DNA of 64,000 bases from Cryphonectria parasitica EP155 (Eukaryota > Ascomycota > Sordariomycetes > Diaporthales > Cryphonectriaceae), in NCBI RefSeq assembly GCF_011745365.1, contig NW_024468912.1:558001-622000 (forward strand), written 5' to 3'. Positions 1 through 8,639 of this stretch are shown here, piece by piece. The translations under genes and the position numbers were made by a program. Under the pieces are notes generated by a model. The model was given only the letters and a program-made list of their open reading frames with translations. It made no database searches and was not told where the DNA came from. Within the stretch, counting starts at the first letter, position 1. Every line of letters begins with the position of its first letter.

Positions 1-24
1 AAAAGAAATATGGACAGAAAGAAA

Positions 25-3000
25 TCAACCTCCCCCACGAGCTAGGAACGCTGATTTAGTTGGGATTGGTATAAACATCCCACTTCTATCTGCTTTCTCC
101 TGTTCTCGCCTCTCCTTCTCTGCTGCCCGTGTGAAATGTTCACCGTCACCAACTCCATTTCCATCCTCAGCATCATCATCCGCTTCAGTTGCTAGATTGA
201 CAGTCTCTGGATCAGGACTGGTCTGGCCAGGCGTGGGGTCGTGCTCGATGATGTCTGGAACCCAGAATGTGGCGTCGTCGCTTGAATCTGCTTCCTGAAC
301 TTCGAGGATATTGTTGTCTGGTTCCCCCCGCCAGGGAGCTCTCATCGAATCCAGCTTTTCTGCCAATGGTTGGCCAGGTTGAAGCTCGACATCTTCTTCC
401 CAGGGCATAGGCACCTCGGGTTCCCAAATGCCATCCATATTCCGCATGAACTTTTTGAGATTGGTAGCTGAATATGTGCCTTTTAGCAGAACTCCGTCTG
501 TGGTCTTGAGCTCATAAGCATGTTTGTCTAGGACCTGAGCAATCAGGTATGGACCCTTCCACTTATAAGAGATCTTGGCATTGCGCGAGTGGCTCATTTT
601 CCGGACGTGGTCATAGACAAGCACGAGATCTCCGACACTCAGTCGAGATTTTCGTACCAGACCCTGCGTTTGACTTTTGGCTGCGATCTTTTGACGGTAT
701 GCCTGAACAGCTTCAATTGCCTTCTGCACATCATCTTCCTTGGCTGCGATCATCCTCAACCGCATTTCAAACGCTTCCTGAGGGGATTGGTCTTCGGTCC
801 ATGTAAGAACTCTCCACGTCGGGATTTCAGTTTCAATTGGGATAAGCGGCTCCCAACCGAAAATCAAATAGAAGGGGCTGTATCCATGCGACTGGCGGAT
901 CGTAGTCCTTTCAGCGAAGAGTGCGAGTCTCAAGTACTGCCTCCATCTCCAGGGTTGAGCATCAGCTAGCTTAGCAAGGGCACTTGCTAAGGAAAGATGA
1001 CCAGCTTCTACTTGTCCTTGGGCATGGGGATTGTAACTGGAGACCTGGACAAGCAGGATCCCAAGAGCTCTGATGGTCTTGGCCATCTCAGCCTTGTTTT
1101 CTGGTCCTCCGTCAACAGTAATTTTGAGAGGGCACCCGAACACAAGAATGATCTCTTCCAAAATGAACTTCCTCATTTCCGCAGCTGTAGCTTTCTTGAG
1201 GGGTCTTGCAAGCACATAGCCGGTCAGGTCACAGCGAGCCTCCGCAAGGTATCTGTAACCGCCATCCTCGGCCATGTGTTGAATGTCGATGCTGATCCTC
1301 GTGAAGGGTTGACTTGGAAGGGTCGGGATCACTCCTTCCTTCCACATCTTTGGATCGAACTTTGCACACTTCTCGCAACCCGAGACAGCATTGGCCACAT
1401 CTGTCCAGAGACCTCTCCAGTAGTAGAGTTGCTTGACACGAGCTACCGTAGAGTCTCGACCTCGATGTCCAAACTTGGCATGACATTCTCTGATGATTCG
1501 GCGACGAAGATCAGGATCATCTACTACCCGTCGGCGTGGGAGTTTCGCACCAGCGCGGCGCCACAGAGCCTGGTCAAGTACTTGATGCTTTAATGCCTCT
1601 ACCATGAAGTTCTTGCGATCCCTCTTGGAGAGTTTTGGTGGAATGATCCCGTGGCATAAGAACTCTGCATACCGTTTCGACTGTTCCGTCCACTGAAGAG
1701 TTGGATTTAGCAGTGGTACTAGGTCAGCTCCATCTGAGTTCACGCTGTTAAGCTGAGCATCACACCAGTCCTCAACATTGCCATCTTCGTCTTCCTTAGG
1801 TGGCGTTGAGTATGGAGGTCGAGAAAGGGCATCAGCCACAGGATTCTTTGACCCGGGAATGTGTTTGACAGTGAAGTCAAACATCTTGATCACTGCCACC
1901 CATCTGTTCAGGAGAGCACCGGGTATGTCGTTCATTCCTCCATTGAGTTGGTCCACCAGAACGCGAGCATCGGTTTCCAGAATGAAATGGCAACCATAGA
2001 GATGCCGCCGAAGAGACCGTAGGGCACAGAGGACAGCGCGACACTCCCTCTTGGTAGCATCGTACTTCTGTGCTGCAACTGTCCAGGTTCCGCTAACGAA
2101 ACGTGCTGGCTTTCGTTTATCCTCTACCACCTGCATCAGTGCGGCGCCCCAGCCCAACAGGCTTGCATCCACCATAAGAACGATCTCCCCAGCATCAGTG
2201 CTGTAATCAATTGAAATGATGACTGGACGAGACGTGAGCGTCCGGACAAGTGTGGCAACAGCTTCTTTCTGTTCCTTCTCCCACCTCCACGCAGCACCTT
2301 TCTTGAGAAGATCGTAGAGTGGTCGGGCAATGATTGCGAAGTTCCAAATCCAAGCTGCATAATAGACGACCAGTCCGATGAAAGAGCGGACGTCCTTGAT
2401 GTCCTTGCATTCTGTCCAGGCCAGAAGCTTTTCCACCTTCCTGTCCTGAGGTTGTCGTCCGCTGGAACCGACGACATAACCAACCATATCGACTTTCACT
2501 CGGCACCATTCTGACTTGAATGCTGAGATTGTGGCTCCAGCCAGCTCTGCATTTACAAGAACCTTGTCGAGGTTTCCGATGTGCTCAGCAATGTACCTAC
2601 GCACTCCGGGAAGGCTCGGAACCTCTTCATCCCCATAGGTTGTTGTGGGACCACGAACAGGAATGTCGTCGAGGAAAGGCTGGCATATATGAGGAATAAG
2701 ATCATACAGAAGTCTGACCATTATCCTCATAAACTGAGCAACAGAGTTGGTAGCACCCTGGGGTAGAGTACACATCCTGAACAGGCCTAAGGGCGTTGAG
2801 AAGGTCGTCATATCCCTGCTGTTAGGATGCAGTCGCACTTGGTCGTACCCGGAAAAGAAGTCGAGCAGTGAAAGAACCTTGCACATGGCGAACTCCTCCG
2901 AGAATTCATCTGAGGCAGGCGGCATGAAGGCATCTTTGAGGCTGTGCTTGTTGTACTTTTGAGCGTCATTGATCAGGCGTAAGCCACCATCCTTTTTGAC

Positions 3001-3753
3001 AACAAGAAACCAGTTGTTTCTGTATGATGCATGGCTTTCCTCAATGATCTCCCGCCTGATACGTTGTTTCAGGAGCTCCATCAGCTTTGGCCTGAGAGCA
3101 TTGGGGATTGGAATGTGCCTCGCTTGAAAGACCTCGTGGGGTACGGTTCTGATTTCTTGCAAGGGAGCCACTTCCTCAATGATCTTTCCAATCTCAGTAA
3201 AGTCCCACGCAAGGGCTTTGATCCTGTTTCTCAACATGTGTTTGAACATTTCCTTCTCAGCCTCAGAAAACCCTTCACAGTTTTTCTCTTGCATGGCAGC
3301 CCACCGGTCAGGTCTCAGGCGCTGATCAGGATCCAGATCGCTGAACTTGGGTTCAATCCACTCATCATACTTGGTAGGCTTTGTGGATCGCTGAGCTCGT
3401 CTCATCTCCTCAACCTTGGCAGGCTTCCACCCGATCGTCCCTTCCGGTACTGAACCATCAGGCTGGGAATCATTAATTGGCTTGACCTTCTTGTCTTTGG
3501 GCTTGTAAAGAGTGTTGACCAGGCCTAAGACATCTTTTCTTTCCTTCCCCACACAACGTGGCTGGCGTGAATGGCGCTGGCTGCTGTGCATTCCACACAG
3601 GCAAGACCCTCGGGTCGCTCCTTCCTCATTCACCATGGAGCAACCCTCCTTCAACTTCCTCCCCATCAGTTCCACCGTTAACTCGTTCACAACAGCCGCA
3701 ATGTCTCGTTCAGGTATGGACATCACAGCTGTATCTCCCTCCTCCAACAACAC
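25..3753 (-). CDS. Gypsy-1 Pol: reverse transcriptase, RNase H, integrase
   Basis: Pol polyprotein that copies element RNA into DNA and integrates it. Numbering from 3753, the RT core is at about residues 215-440, with the catalytic FLDD pair at plus 2665-2670 (residues 362-363). RNase H follows, with the Asp of VDAS, the Glu of RECRA and the Asp of ETDA. A TRP-type HIPG..N..ADALSR linker leads to the integrase. That has an H-x4-H...C-x2-C zinc domain, the first Asp in SIDIQH, the second in TVDGG and the Glu in QGQVEAG. A GPY-like KWKGPY segment follows, with no chromodomain. The codon at 3753 is GTG, and the frame is open upstream to the slippery site at 3816-3822. Pol is therefore probably made only as a Gag-Pro-Pol fusion. 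No premature stop is present. The N-terminal 150 residues are low-complexity and unassigned. Confidence 0.92.
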   Translation of the reverse strand: MLLEEGDTAVMSIPERDIAAVVNELTVELMGRKLKEGCSMVNEEGATRGSCLCGMHSSQRHSRQPRCVGKERKDVLGLVNTLYKPKDKKVKPINDSQPDGSVPEGTIGWKPAKVEEMRRAQRSTKPTKYDEWIEPKFSDLDPDQRLRPDRWAAMQEKNCEGFSEAEKEMFKHMLRNRIKALAWDFTEIGKIIEEVAPLQEIRTVPHEVFQARHIPIPNALRPKLMELLKQRIRREIIEESHASYRNNWFLVVKKDGGLRLINDAQKYNKHSLKDAFMPPASDEFSEEFAMCKVLSLLDFFSGYDQVRLHPNSRDMTTFSTPLGLFRMCTLPQGATNSVAQFMRIMVRLLYDLIPHICQPFLDDIPVRGPTTTYGDEEVPSLPGVRRYIAEHIGNLDKVLVNAELAGATISAFKSEWCRVKVDMVGYVVGSSGRQPQDRKVEKLLAWTECKDIKDVRSFIGLVVYYAAWIWNFAIIARPLYDLLKKGAAWRWEKEQKEAVATLVRTLTSRPVIISIDYSTDAGEIVLMVDASLLGWGAALMQVVEDKRKPARFVSGTWTVAAQKYDATKRECRAVLCALRSLRRHLYGCHFILETDARVLVDQLNGGMNDIPGALLNRWVAVIKMFDFTVKHIPGSKNPVADALSRPPYSTPPKEDEDGNVEDWCDAQLNSVNSDGADLVPLLNPTLQWTEQSKRYAEFLCHGIIPPKLSKRDRKNFMVEALKHQVLDQALWRRAGAKLPRRRVVDDPDLRRRIIRECHAKFGHRGRDSTVARVKQLYYWRGLWTDVANAVSGCEKCAKFDPKMWKEGVIPTLPSQPFTRISIDIQHMAEDGGYRYLAEARCDLTGYVLARPLKKATAAEMRKFILEEIILVFGCPLKITVDGGPENKAEMAKTIRALGILLVQVSSYNPHAQGQVEAGHLSLASALAKLADAQPWRWRQYLRLALFAERTTIRQSHGYSPFYLIFGWEPLIPIETEIPTWRVLTWTEDQSPQEAFEMRLRMIAAKEDDVQKAIEAVQAYRQKIAAKSQTQGLVRKSRLSVGDLVLVYDHVRKMSHSRNAKISYKWKGPYLIAQVLDKHAYELKTTDGVLLKGTYSATNLKKFMRNMDGIWEPEVPMPWEEDVELQPGQPLAEKLDSMRAPWRGEPDNNILEVQEADSSDDATFWVPDIIEHDPTPGQTSPDPETVNLATEADDDAEDGNGVGDGEHFTRAAEKERREQEKADRSGMFIPIPTKSAFLARGGG

Positions 3754-3777
3754 CCACTCTGGGACGACTTCTCCGCT

Positions 3778-3822
3778 GACAGCCCTGCGTCCCTCAGGGT
3801 GGCTGCCAGCACTCAGTTTTTT
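3778..3822 (-). promoter_or_regulatory. -1 programmed ribosomal frameshift signal between Gag-Pro and Pol
   Basis: On the minus strand the gag frame ends CCA AAA AAC TGA. The last seven bases before the stop are A AAA AAC (3822-3816), a canonical X XXY YYZ slippery heptamer in the correct phase. A -1 slip enters the Pol frame, which is open from that point. Eight nucleotides after the heptamer, GGCAGCC (3807-3801) can pair with GGCTGTC (3784-3778) in a 7-bp stem with one G-U pair. The 16-nt loop holds a small CCC/GGG hairpin. Heptamer, spacer and stem together match known stimulators. The fold is inferred by eye. Confidence 0.85.
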
Positions 3823-6800
3823 GGTGTGGTTCTGTGTGAACCCTCCCCTTCAAGGAGTTTCTGACCGCCGATTGTGGTGACCAGTTGTACTCCTCCAAAG
3901 GCGAAGCTCGCACGGAGAAATCCGGGGATGGAGTGATCAAAGGAAAGCTTGGTCTGCATCACAAACGGCATTCCTAACAGCACAGGATGATTTGGCGACA
4001 TCAATCTGTCGTCGACGACATAGAATATCACCTGTTCAGAGAAGCCGCCACAGAAAACATCGGTTTCAAGAACTCCAACAAGCGCCATATCTGATCCATC
4101 GTACGTGCGTGAGATAACATTCGATGTTGGCACATAAGACAAGCGCATGCTCGAACACAGAGAGAGAGCTACCAAGCTCATTTCGGCACCTGTATCCAGC
4201 ATTGCTCGTACAGGTTCATTCTCTTTACCTCCCAGCTGCAGAGGGATGTATGCCACCGGAGCGATGCTCCTATCTCGGATGCTGCTGAGAGCAGTCATGG
4301 AAGCCGTCACAGGAGGAAATGAGGATTTGTTGAAGGCTCGAATCATGTTAACAGTAGGCTTGACATAGCTAGGTTCAGCAACAAGAGACAAAGCTTGAAC
4401 TGCGGGTGGTTGAGCCAGTCTCGAAAGGTACTCAGTAATGTCCCGAGTGTTGATAATCTGACCATCAATAAGCCCTTCAGGCTGGGAAAGCGTCGAGATT
4501 CCGGGTTTATGCTGCGATGAATTGGCTGATCCAGCAGTATCTACCTTGTGCAGGTCCGAGCCGGTTTGATTGTCGAGATCAACAACTTTTCGGGCTCCAG
4601 AGCTGACTCCTTGAAGACTGTGAATCAGACGGGCTCCCCATCCTGGTAACATGACTGTCATCTCCCGGCCTGAGACCTTCAACGGGTGGTCTAGGAACTG
4701 ATTCAGGAGCTTGTCACTAATGGCCTGAACTGTTGGCTCTCTGTCCAGACTGTTGGATTGCTTGTTGGATTCCTCTGGTCCAATATTCCCGAAATGTGTA
4801 GGGACCTCAACAGTCCTCACACTTGCATCTCCTCCAACCTCACCATCATCATACCCAGCCTCCCCAACACGGCGCTTCTTTGCTTCACCCGCGTTTACCT
4901 GGGCTTGGACAGGCCCAACACCCACAGCATTGATGCTGGGAAGCTTTGGTAGGTACAGTTCGGCTTGGGCTGGAGTGAGATATGACTTCCCCACTTGAAT
5001 CTCACCAGCATTGCTGAGGATCTCAATGTTGTTGGTCCTGTACTGATTGTTGCGTCTGGGAACGGGGTCGGTCTCTTCCCACAGTGTCTTATTCTTGGCC
5101 ATCTCAGGGTCTCCACGCCATTTCTCGTCCTCTTGGACCAGGCTGACATATCGAGAGATCCAAGGATCCTCAACACCCTTCAGCCGCTGATCCTCACAGA
5201 GACCGAGGATCAGACGGATCATACCGCCTTTGGGGTTATCTCGAGCGGACATGACCTGGCCATATGACACTGGTTTTGACCTAGAGTCCAGAAACTCCGA
5301 GCGATTGCCAAGATGCCACTCTGGCTTCGCTAATGCTGGAGCATAGCAAATGCCACAGTCCATAACAGTACGGAGTTCCACGCACTCATGAGCTCCATGG
5401 GACTTCGACCCACAGCCGTAGCACCTGCGCAGAGTTCCGTCCTTCTTCAGGATTTCATTGATCTCCGCTCGCCATGCTTCAGAGTACTGCTCCCCCTCGT
5501 CCTCCGGACTTGTGTAGGTAACACCCATCTGCAAGGAATTTGCATTCCCCTGGGGAGGATTCCTCGCAGAAACAGTTTGGGGACGCCTGATCAGTTGTGA
5601 GATCTCCTGTAGAGCCTTGGTTTGGTCATACGAGACATCCCGCGTCTGTCTGAGAGCATCAGTCTGCAGCTTTAAGGATTTTGCCATTGCAATTTGGTCA
5701 ATGCGGAGTTGCTCCATCATTGAAGCCAACTGGTTGTATCCTTGGTCGCTCTTCTGAGCAGGTTCAGCCTTCAAGATCTGCTTAGTCGGTTCAGGCTGAG
5801 CTTGCCAATCACGAGTTGACTGTTGAGGCGGTTGATAGTACGATGGCCCTACTGCTTGTCCCGACGGGTTCATCGGTTGACTGGGAGCACTATGCATCGG
5901 ATGTGGAACAGGAACGGGCCGTGTCTGGTCAAGGACCGGCTGAGGTGGAGGCATAGGAGGACCTTGGAATTGAGCCTGTTGATGAAGTTGAAGGTTGGTA
6001 GCACCGGAGGCAAGTTGGTCTTGAGTCTCCTCCTGGAGTGCTTCACGATGAACCTCCAACAGCTTTTCCATAAGGTAAGGCCACTTCTTGTCGCTGACGC
6101 TTTCGGCAGTAACACCATGGTCAGCTCGGAGGCGCTTGATCCAGGTCGAAGGGAGCTTCATCCATGCTTCTGCCACAGGTTGACTGTCTCTGATCTTAAG
6201 ACGAGTGAGAGCGTTGTCATAGTCCACAATGAACGACCAGAGGCTAGCGGCATCGGTAATGAAACGGTTGTTGATGATGTTCAGGCGCTCCTGCTCGGGG
6301 GTGTACGCCTGGAGATGGTCCCAAGGGCGATAAGCAACCAACAGTCGCTCCTTCTGTTCATCCCAAGTTTTGGCGCTTGTAGTGAATCTCTCCACTTCTC
6401 CGGCAACGATTGTGTCTGTACAGAAGCCTTTCATGAAGTTGAGTGCTTGAGTGTCATCAATCCCTTTGATCTGACGCCACCAGTCGAATCGCTTCAGCCA
6501 CGAGGAGACTTCCACACGGGCAAACAACGTCAACCCACCACCAGCAAGCTCACTGTGGGAGGGGAACCTGAAGTTCTGACCATAGTGGTTGTTGGCCAGG
6601 TGGTCGGCCGAACTGGGTGTCTGATTGGAAGAGCCCTCAGACGTGGAGGCCATCTTCCCTCTTGGTTGTCGCTTCCTCCGATGTTTCTTTGCCTTCCTGG
6701 TTCGAGGTCCTTGAGTTGAGGGCGCCACAGCCGGAATGCCTTCCGTATCCTGCGGAAGACAATACTGTGGAGGTCGAGGGGGTTCAGGTGCTTGAGGGAG

Positions 6801-7463
6801 GTTCAGTCTGTGAGTGGAGCGTGCATGAGGTCTGTCTTGTGATGAACAACAAGGGATTGAGTTGGCTGTTCTGTGCTGCACTGGGATTTCCTTTATCAAT
6901 AGTCCTGCCAACCAATGGAGGCATTTCTGACCAGGTGTAAGGCGTCGATTAAAGTTCGACATCGGATGATGTCGTCGTAATCCTCGACCTCTATTCCTCG
7001 TGTGCACTGACGGTTCCTCATCTTCACCTCCCTGTGTCCTTCGCTTTTGGGATAATGCAACCAGCAAGCTTTTGATCCAAAGGATCAATGTGGCCAGACG
7101 TGTCCAGGTAGAGCGTGCTGATCGGACCATCGCAAGGAGCACAGACCTTGTTAACCATGCCACTTTTCTCTGCAGAGTACCATCCACCAAAAGCATCCCA
7201 CTCTGTAATTTAACCATGGACCCACATCCGACATGGTTAAACTTTCCGCTGCAGCCTGTACAGGTCTGAGCCGTATCAGCTTCTGTATAGGATCGTTGAT
7301 TGATGTGGGAAATGTTGGAAAAAGGAATTCGTTTCTTCGTAATATTGGCCCGCGGGCTCAACGCATCGTTCACCGGCCCACGACCAGAACTCACACCACT
7401 CCTCCTCTGTCCACCCATCTCCCCTCTACGAGAGGTCTCAGGCATGACCCAGAGTCCAGACAT
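3813..7463 (-). CDS. Gypsy-1 Gag-protease polyprotein
   Basis: Structural Gag plus aspartic protease. The frame is open from 7631, but that part overlaps the LTR. The first ATG inside the proposed LTR boundary is at 7463, giving 1216 residues. A later ATG at 6653 (MASTSEG) gives 946 residues and begins just before the recognisable capsid-like region, so the true start is unresolved. A CCHC zinc knuckle, C-x2-C-x4-H-x4-C (CYGCGSKSHGAHEC), lies at about plus 5382-5423. The protease active site DTGAE is at plus 4196-4182, about 128 codons before the stop. A Gln/Pro-rich stretch lies between capsid and knuckle. Translation ends TGA at 3815-3813, immediately after the slippery heptamer. The part upstream of 6653 is basic and low-complexity and could be a leader. 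Confidence 0.82.
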   Translation of the reverse strand: MSGLWVMPETSRRGEMGGQRRSGVSSGRGPVNDALSPRANITKKRIPFSNISHINQRSYTEADTAQTCTGCSGKFNHVGCGSMVKLQSGMLLVDGTLQRKVAWLTRSVLLAMVRSARSTWTRLATLILWIKSLLVALSQKRRTQGGEDEEPSVHTRNRGRGLRRHHPMSNFNRRLTPGQKCLHWLAGLLIKEIPVQHRTANSIPCCSSQDRPHARSTHRLNLPQAPEPPRPPQYCLPQDTEGIPAVAPSTQGPRTRKAKKHRRKRQPRGKMASTSEGSSNQTPSSADHLANNHYGQNFRFPSHSELAGGGLTLFARVEVSSWLKRFDWWRQIKGIDDTQALNFMKGFCTDTIVAGEVERFTTSAKTWDEQKERLLVAYRPWDHLQAYTPEQERLNIINNRFITDAASLWSFIVDYDNALTRLKIRDSQPVAEAWMKLPSTWIKRLRADHGVTAESVSDKKWPYLMEKLLEVHREALQEETQDQLASGATNLQLHQQAQFQGPPMPPPQPVLDQTRPVPVPHPMHSAPSQPMNPSGQAVGPSYYQPPQQSTRDWQAQPEPTKQILKAEPAQKSDQGYNQLASMMEQLRIDQIAMAKSLKLQTDALRQTRDVSYDQTKALQEISQLIRRPQTVSARNPPQGNANSLQMGVTYTSPEDEGEQYSEAWRAEINEILKKDGTLRRCYGCGSKSHGAHECVELRTVMDCGICYAPALAKPEWHLGNRSEFLDSRSKPVSYGQVMSARDNPKGGMIRLILGLCEDQRLKGVEDPWISRYVSLVQEDEKWRGDPEMAKNKTLWEETDPVPRRNNQYRTNNIEILSNAGEIQVGKSYLTPAQAELYLPKLPSINAVGVGPVQAQVNAGEAKKRRVGEAGYDDGEVGGDASVRTVEVPTHFGNIGPEESNKQSNSLDREPTVQAISDKLLNQFLDHPLKVSGREMTVMLPGWGARLIHSLQGVSSGARKVVDLDNQTGSDLHKVDTAGSANSSQHKPGISTLSQPEGLIDGQIINTRDITEYLSRLAQPPAVQALSLVAEPSYVKPTVNMIRAFNKSSFPPVTASMTALSSIRDRSIAPVAYIPLQLGGKENEPVRAMLDTGAEMSLVALSLCSSMRLSYVPTSNVISRTYDGSDMALVGVLETDVFCGGFSEQVIFYVVDDRLMSPNHPVLLGMPFVMQTKLSFDHSIPGFLRASFAFGGVQLVTTIGGQKLLEGEGSHRTTPKN

Positions 7464-7474
7464 GATGCACAGCC

Positions 7475-7958
7475 TGTCGTGTAAGCGTGATAGATAAAGG
7501 AAATAAAAGAGCTCAGCAGGGAAAAAGAGTGCGCCCGTCCATAGGGTAAACTTGCTGCTCTTACTGATCCTCACGAACTGTAACGCAAACAGCCCTGAGC
7601 TACCAGCCTGAACAGCTAAGTCCACACTCACCGCACCATTGAACCAGAACTAGGGCGCCGTCGCCCTCGAAAGAAAGAGGGACAAACAGCTGCCGAAGCA
7701 ATGGGCAAGGGCTCATGCAACCCAAGCGTGCCTGTACAGATGAGGACAGCAAACTAAGGCCACACGGGCGCAAGAACAGGGTGAAAAACCTGTCTTAGAC
7801 CTGTCCAAAGGGTTCAAAATTGAAAAGAAGAGAAAGGATGCTTGATTGTTGCTTATAGCTAAAGAATTTGAAAAGTGGGTGGTATCCTTTATATGTATGA
7901 GGACCCTTGACCCACTGTACTCCACGTCCCACGGACTACCACCCTGGCCACCACAACA
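7475..7958 (-). repeat. 5' LTR of Gypsy-1 copy 1 (inner boundary tentative)
   Basis: On the element strand the LTR begins TGTTGTGGTGG. It has a TATA-like ACATATAAAGG about 80 bp in and would end ...CACGACA at 7475, giving TG...CA ends. The inner boundary is supported only indirectly. Against the RIPped copy (30225-30709), mutation density falls sharply at exactly this point. The second LTR needed to prove it is outside the window, and no convincing tRNA primer-binding site was found next to it. Confidence 0.6.
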
Positions 7959-8114
7959 GCGGAATTCCTGTTCTTCAACAGCTTAAAGGATTTATTCTAG
8001 CTCTTTAATAAGGAATTATTTGTATTACATCTTGTTTGAGAAATACATTCTGCAGCTATAATAGATACAGGAAATCCAAGCTAATTCGTAGTATAGATTG
8101 TAAAGTAAGCTAAT
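7959..8114 (-). mobile_element. Chromovirus B, segment 1 (gag region, RIP-damaged)
   Basis: The reverse complement matches the gag tract of chromovirus A around 10300-10440. The segment is cut on the left by Gypsy-1 copy 1 and on the right by chromovirus A. The last five bases, ctaat (8110-8114), are duplicated at 15535-15539. The rest of B going left is outside the window. Confidence 0.85.
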
Positions 8115-8557
8115 TGTTATAACCTATTCAACATGCAGGTCACAGAACAGGTCACGAGTAACAGGGACTAGGTGTTAAGGATTCAACGTCCTAACAAGGC
8201 ATTGATTACATAACCCAGGATTAGGGTTACTATCGGATAGATACAATCGACGTTTATCTCGTTGATGAGGGAATTGATGGAGTTAATATCGATCCTGTTT
8301 ATCCGAACTGAAGAACCAAGTATATAAAGGTTTATATTTCCTACTGTTAGATGGATTTTCTTCAGATAATTCTTCAGTTATTAATCTAAGTATTCAGTTT
8401 TCTATACTAAGTAGCTTCAAAAGCAGTAAATACTTGCATTGCTTATTAAGACTTGTACAATTCCGTATTCAAGATCTTGATACTTCAATACTGCTCTTAT
8501 TAGCATAAACCTTCTCATATACTTAGGAATCTTCGAATTGCTGCAGTACTTATTATA
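8115..8557 (+). repeat. 5' LTR of chromovirus A
   Basis: 443 bp, pairing with 15092-15534. A TATA box (tatataaagg) is at 8321-8330. A telomere-like GGRTTAGGGTTA block lies upstream in U3. The last 150 bp (from the aagtattcag block to the TTATTACA-type end) are shared by all chromovirus LTRs here, whereas the middle is specific to this copy. Confidence 0.93.
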
Positions 8558-8639
8558 TTTTGATAATTCTTGTTCAAGAACGGTTCAGTATTATCCCTTG
8601 AGCAATACGGAATACAATAGCTTCTCTAGGAATCTCTTC

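Larger units (their letters stand above)
1..7958 (-). mobile_element. Gypsy-1 copy 1: young Ty3/gypsy LTR retrotransposon, 3' end outside the window
   Basis: Reading on the minus strand, the element has a 5' LTR (about 7958-7475), a Gag-protease frame, a -1 frameshift signal and a Pol frame that stops at 25. The 3' LTR lies left of the window. Both long frames are open and base composition is normal, unlike the RIP-damaged repeats beside it, so this copy is recent or escaped RIP. Its right end (CCACAACA, giving TGTTGTGG on the element strand) abuts chromovirus B, whose sequence resumes at 7959. The same terminus ends the RIPped copy at 30709, which fixes the boundary. The flanking base pairs at 7959-7963 (gcgga) should reappear as the TSD beyond the left edge. 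Confidence 0.93.

Noticed and set aside
549..3880. Plus-strand frames of 70-198 codons opposite Gypsy-1 pol
   Set aside because: Shadows of the conserved minus-strand Pol frame.
5823..6719. 298-codon plus-strand frame opposite Gypsy-1 gag
   Set aside because: No domain, and the minus strand carries the zinc knuckle and protease in a longer frame. A real antisense gene cannot be wholly excluded, but copy 2 gives no support.
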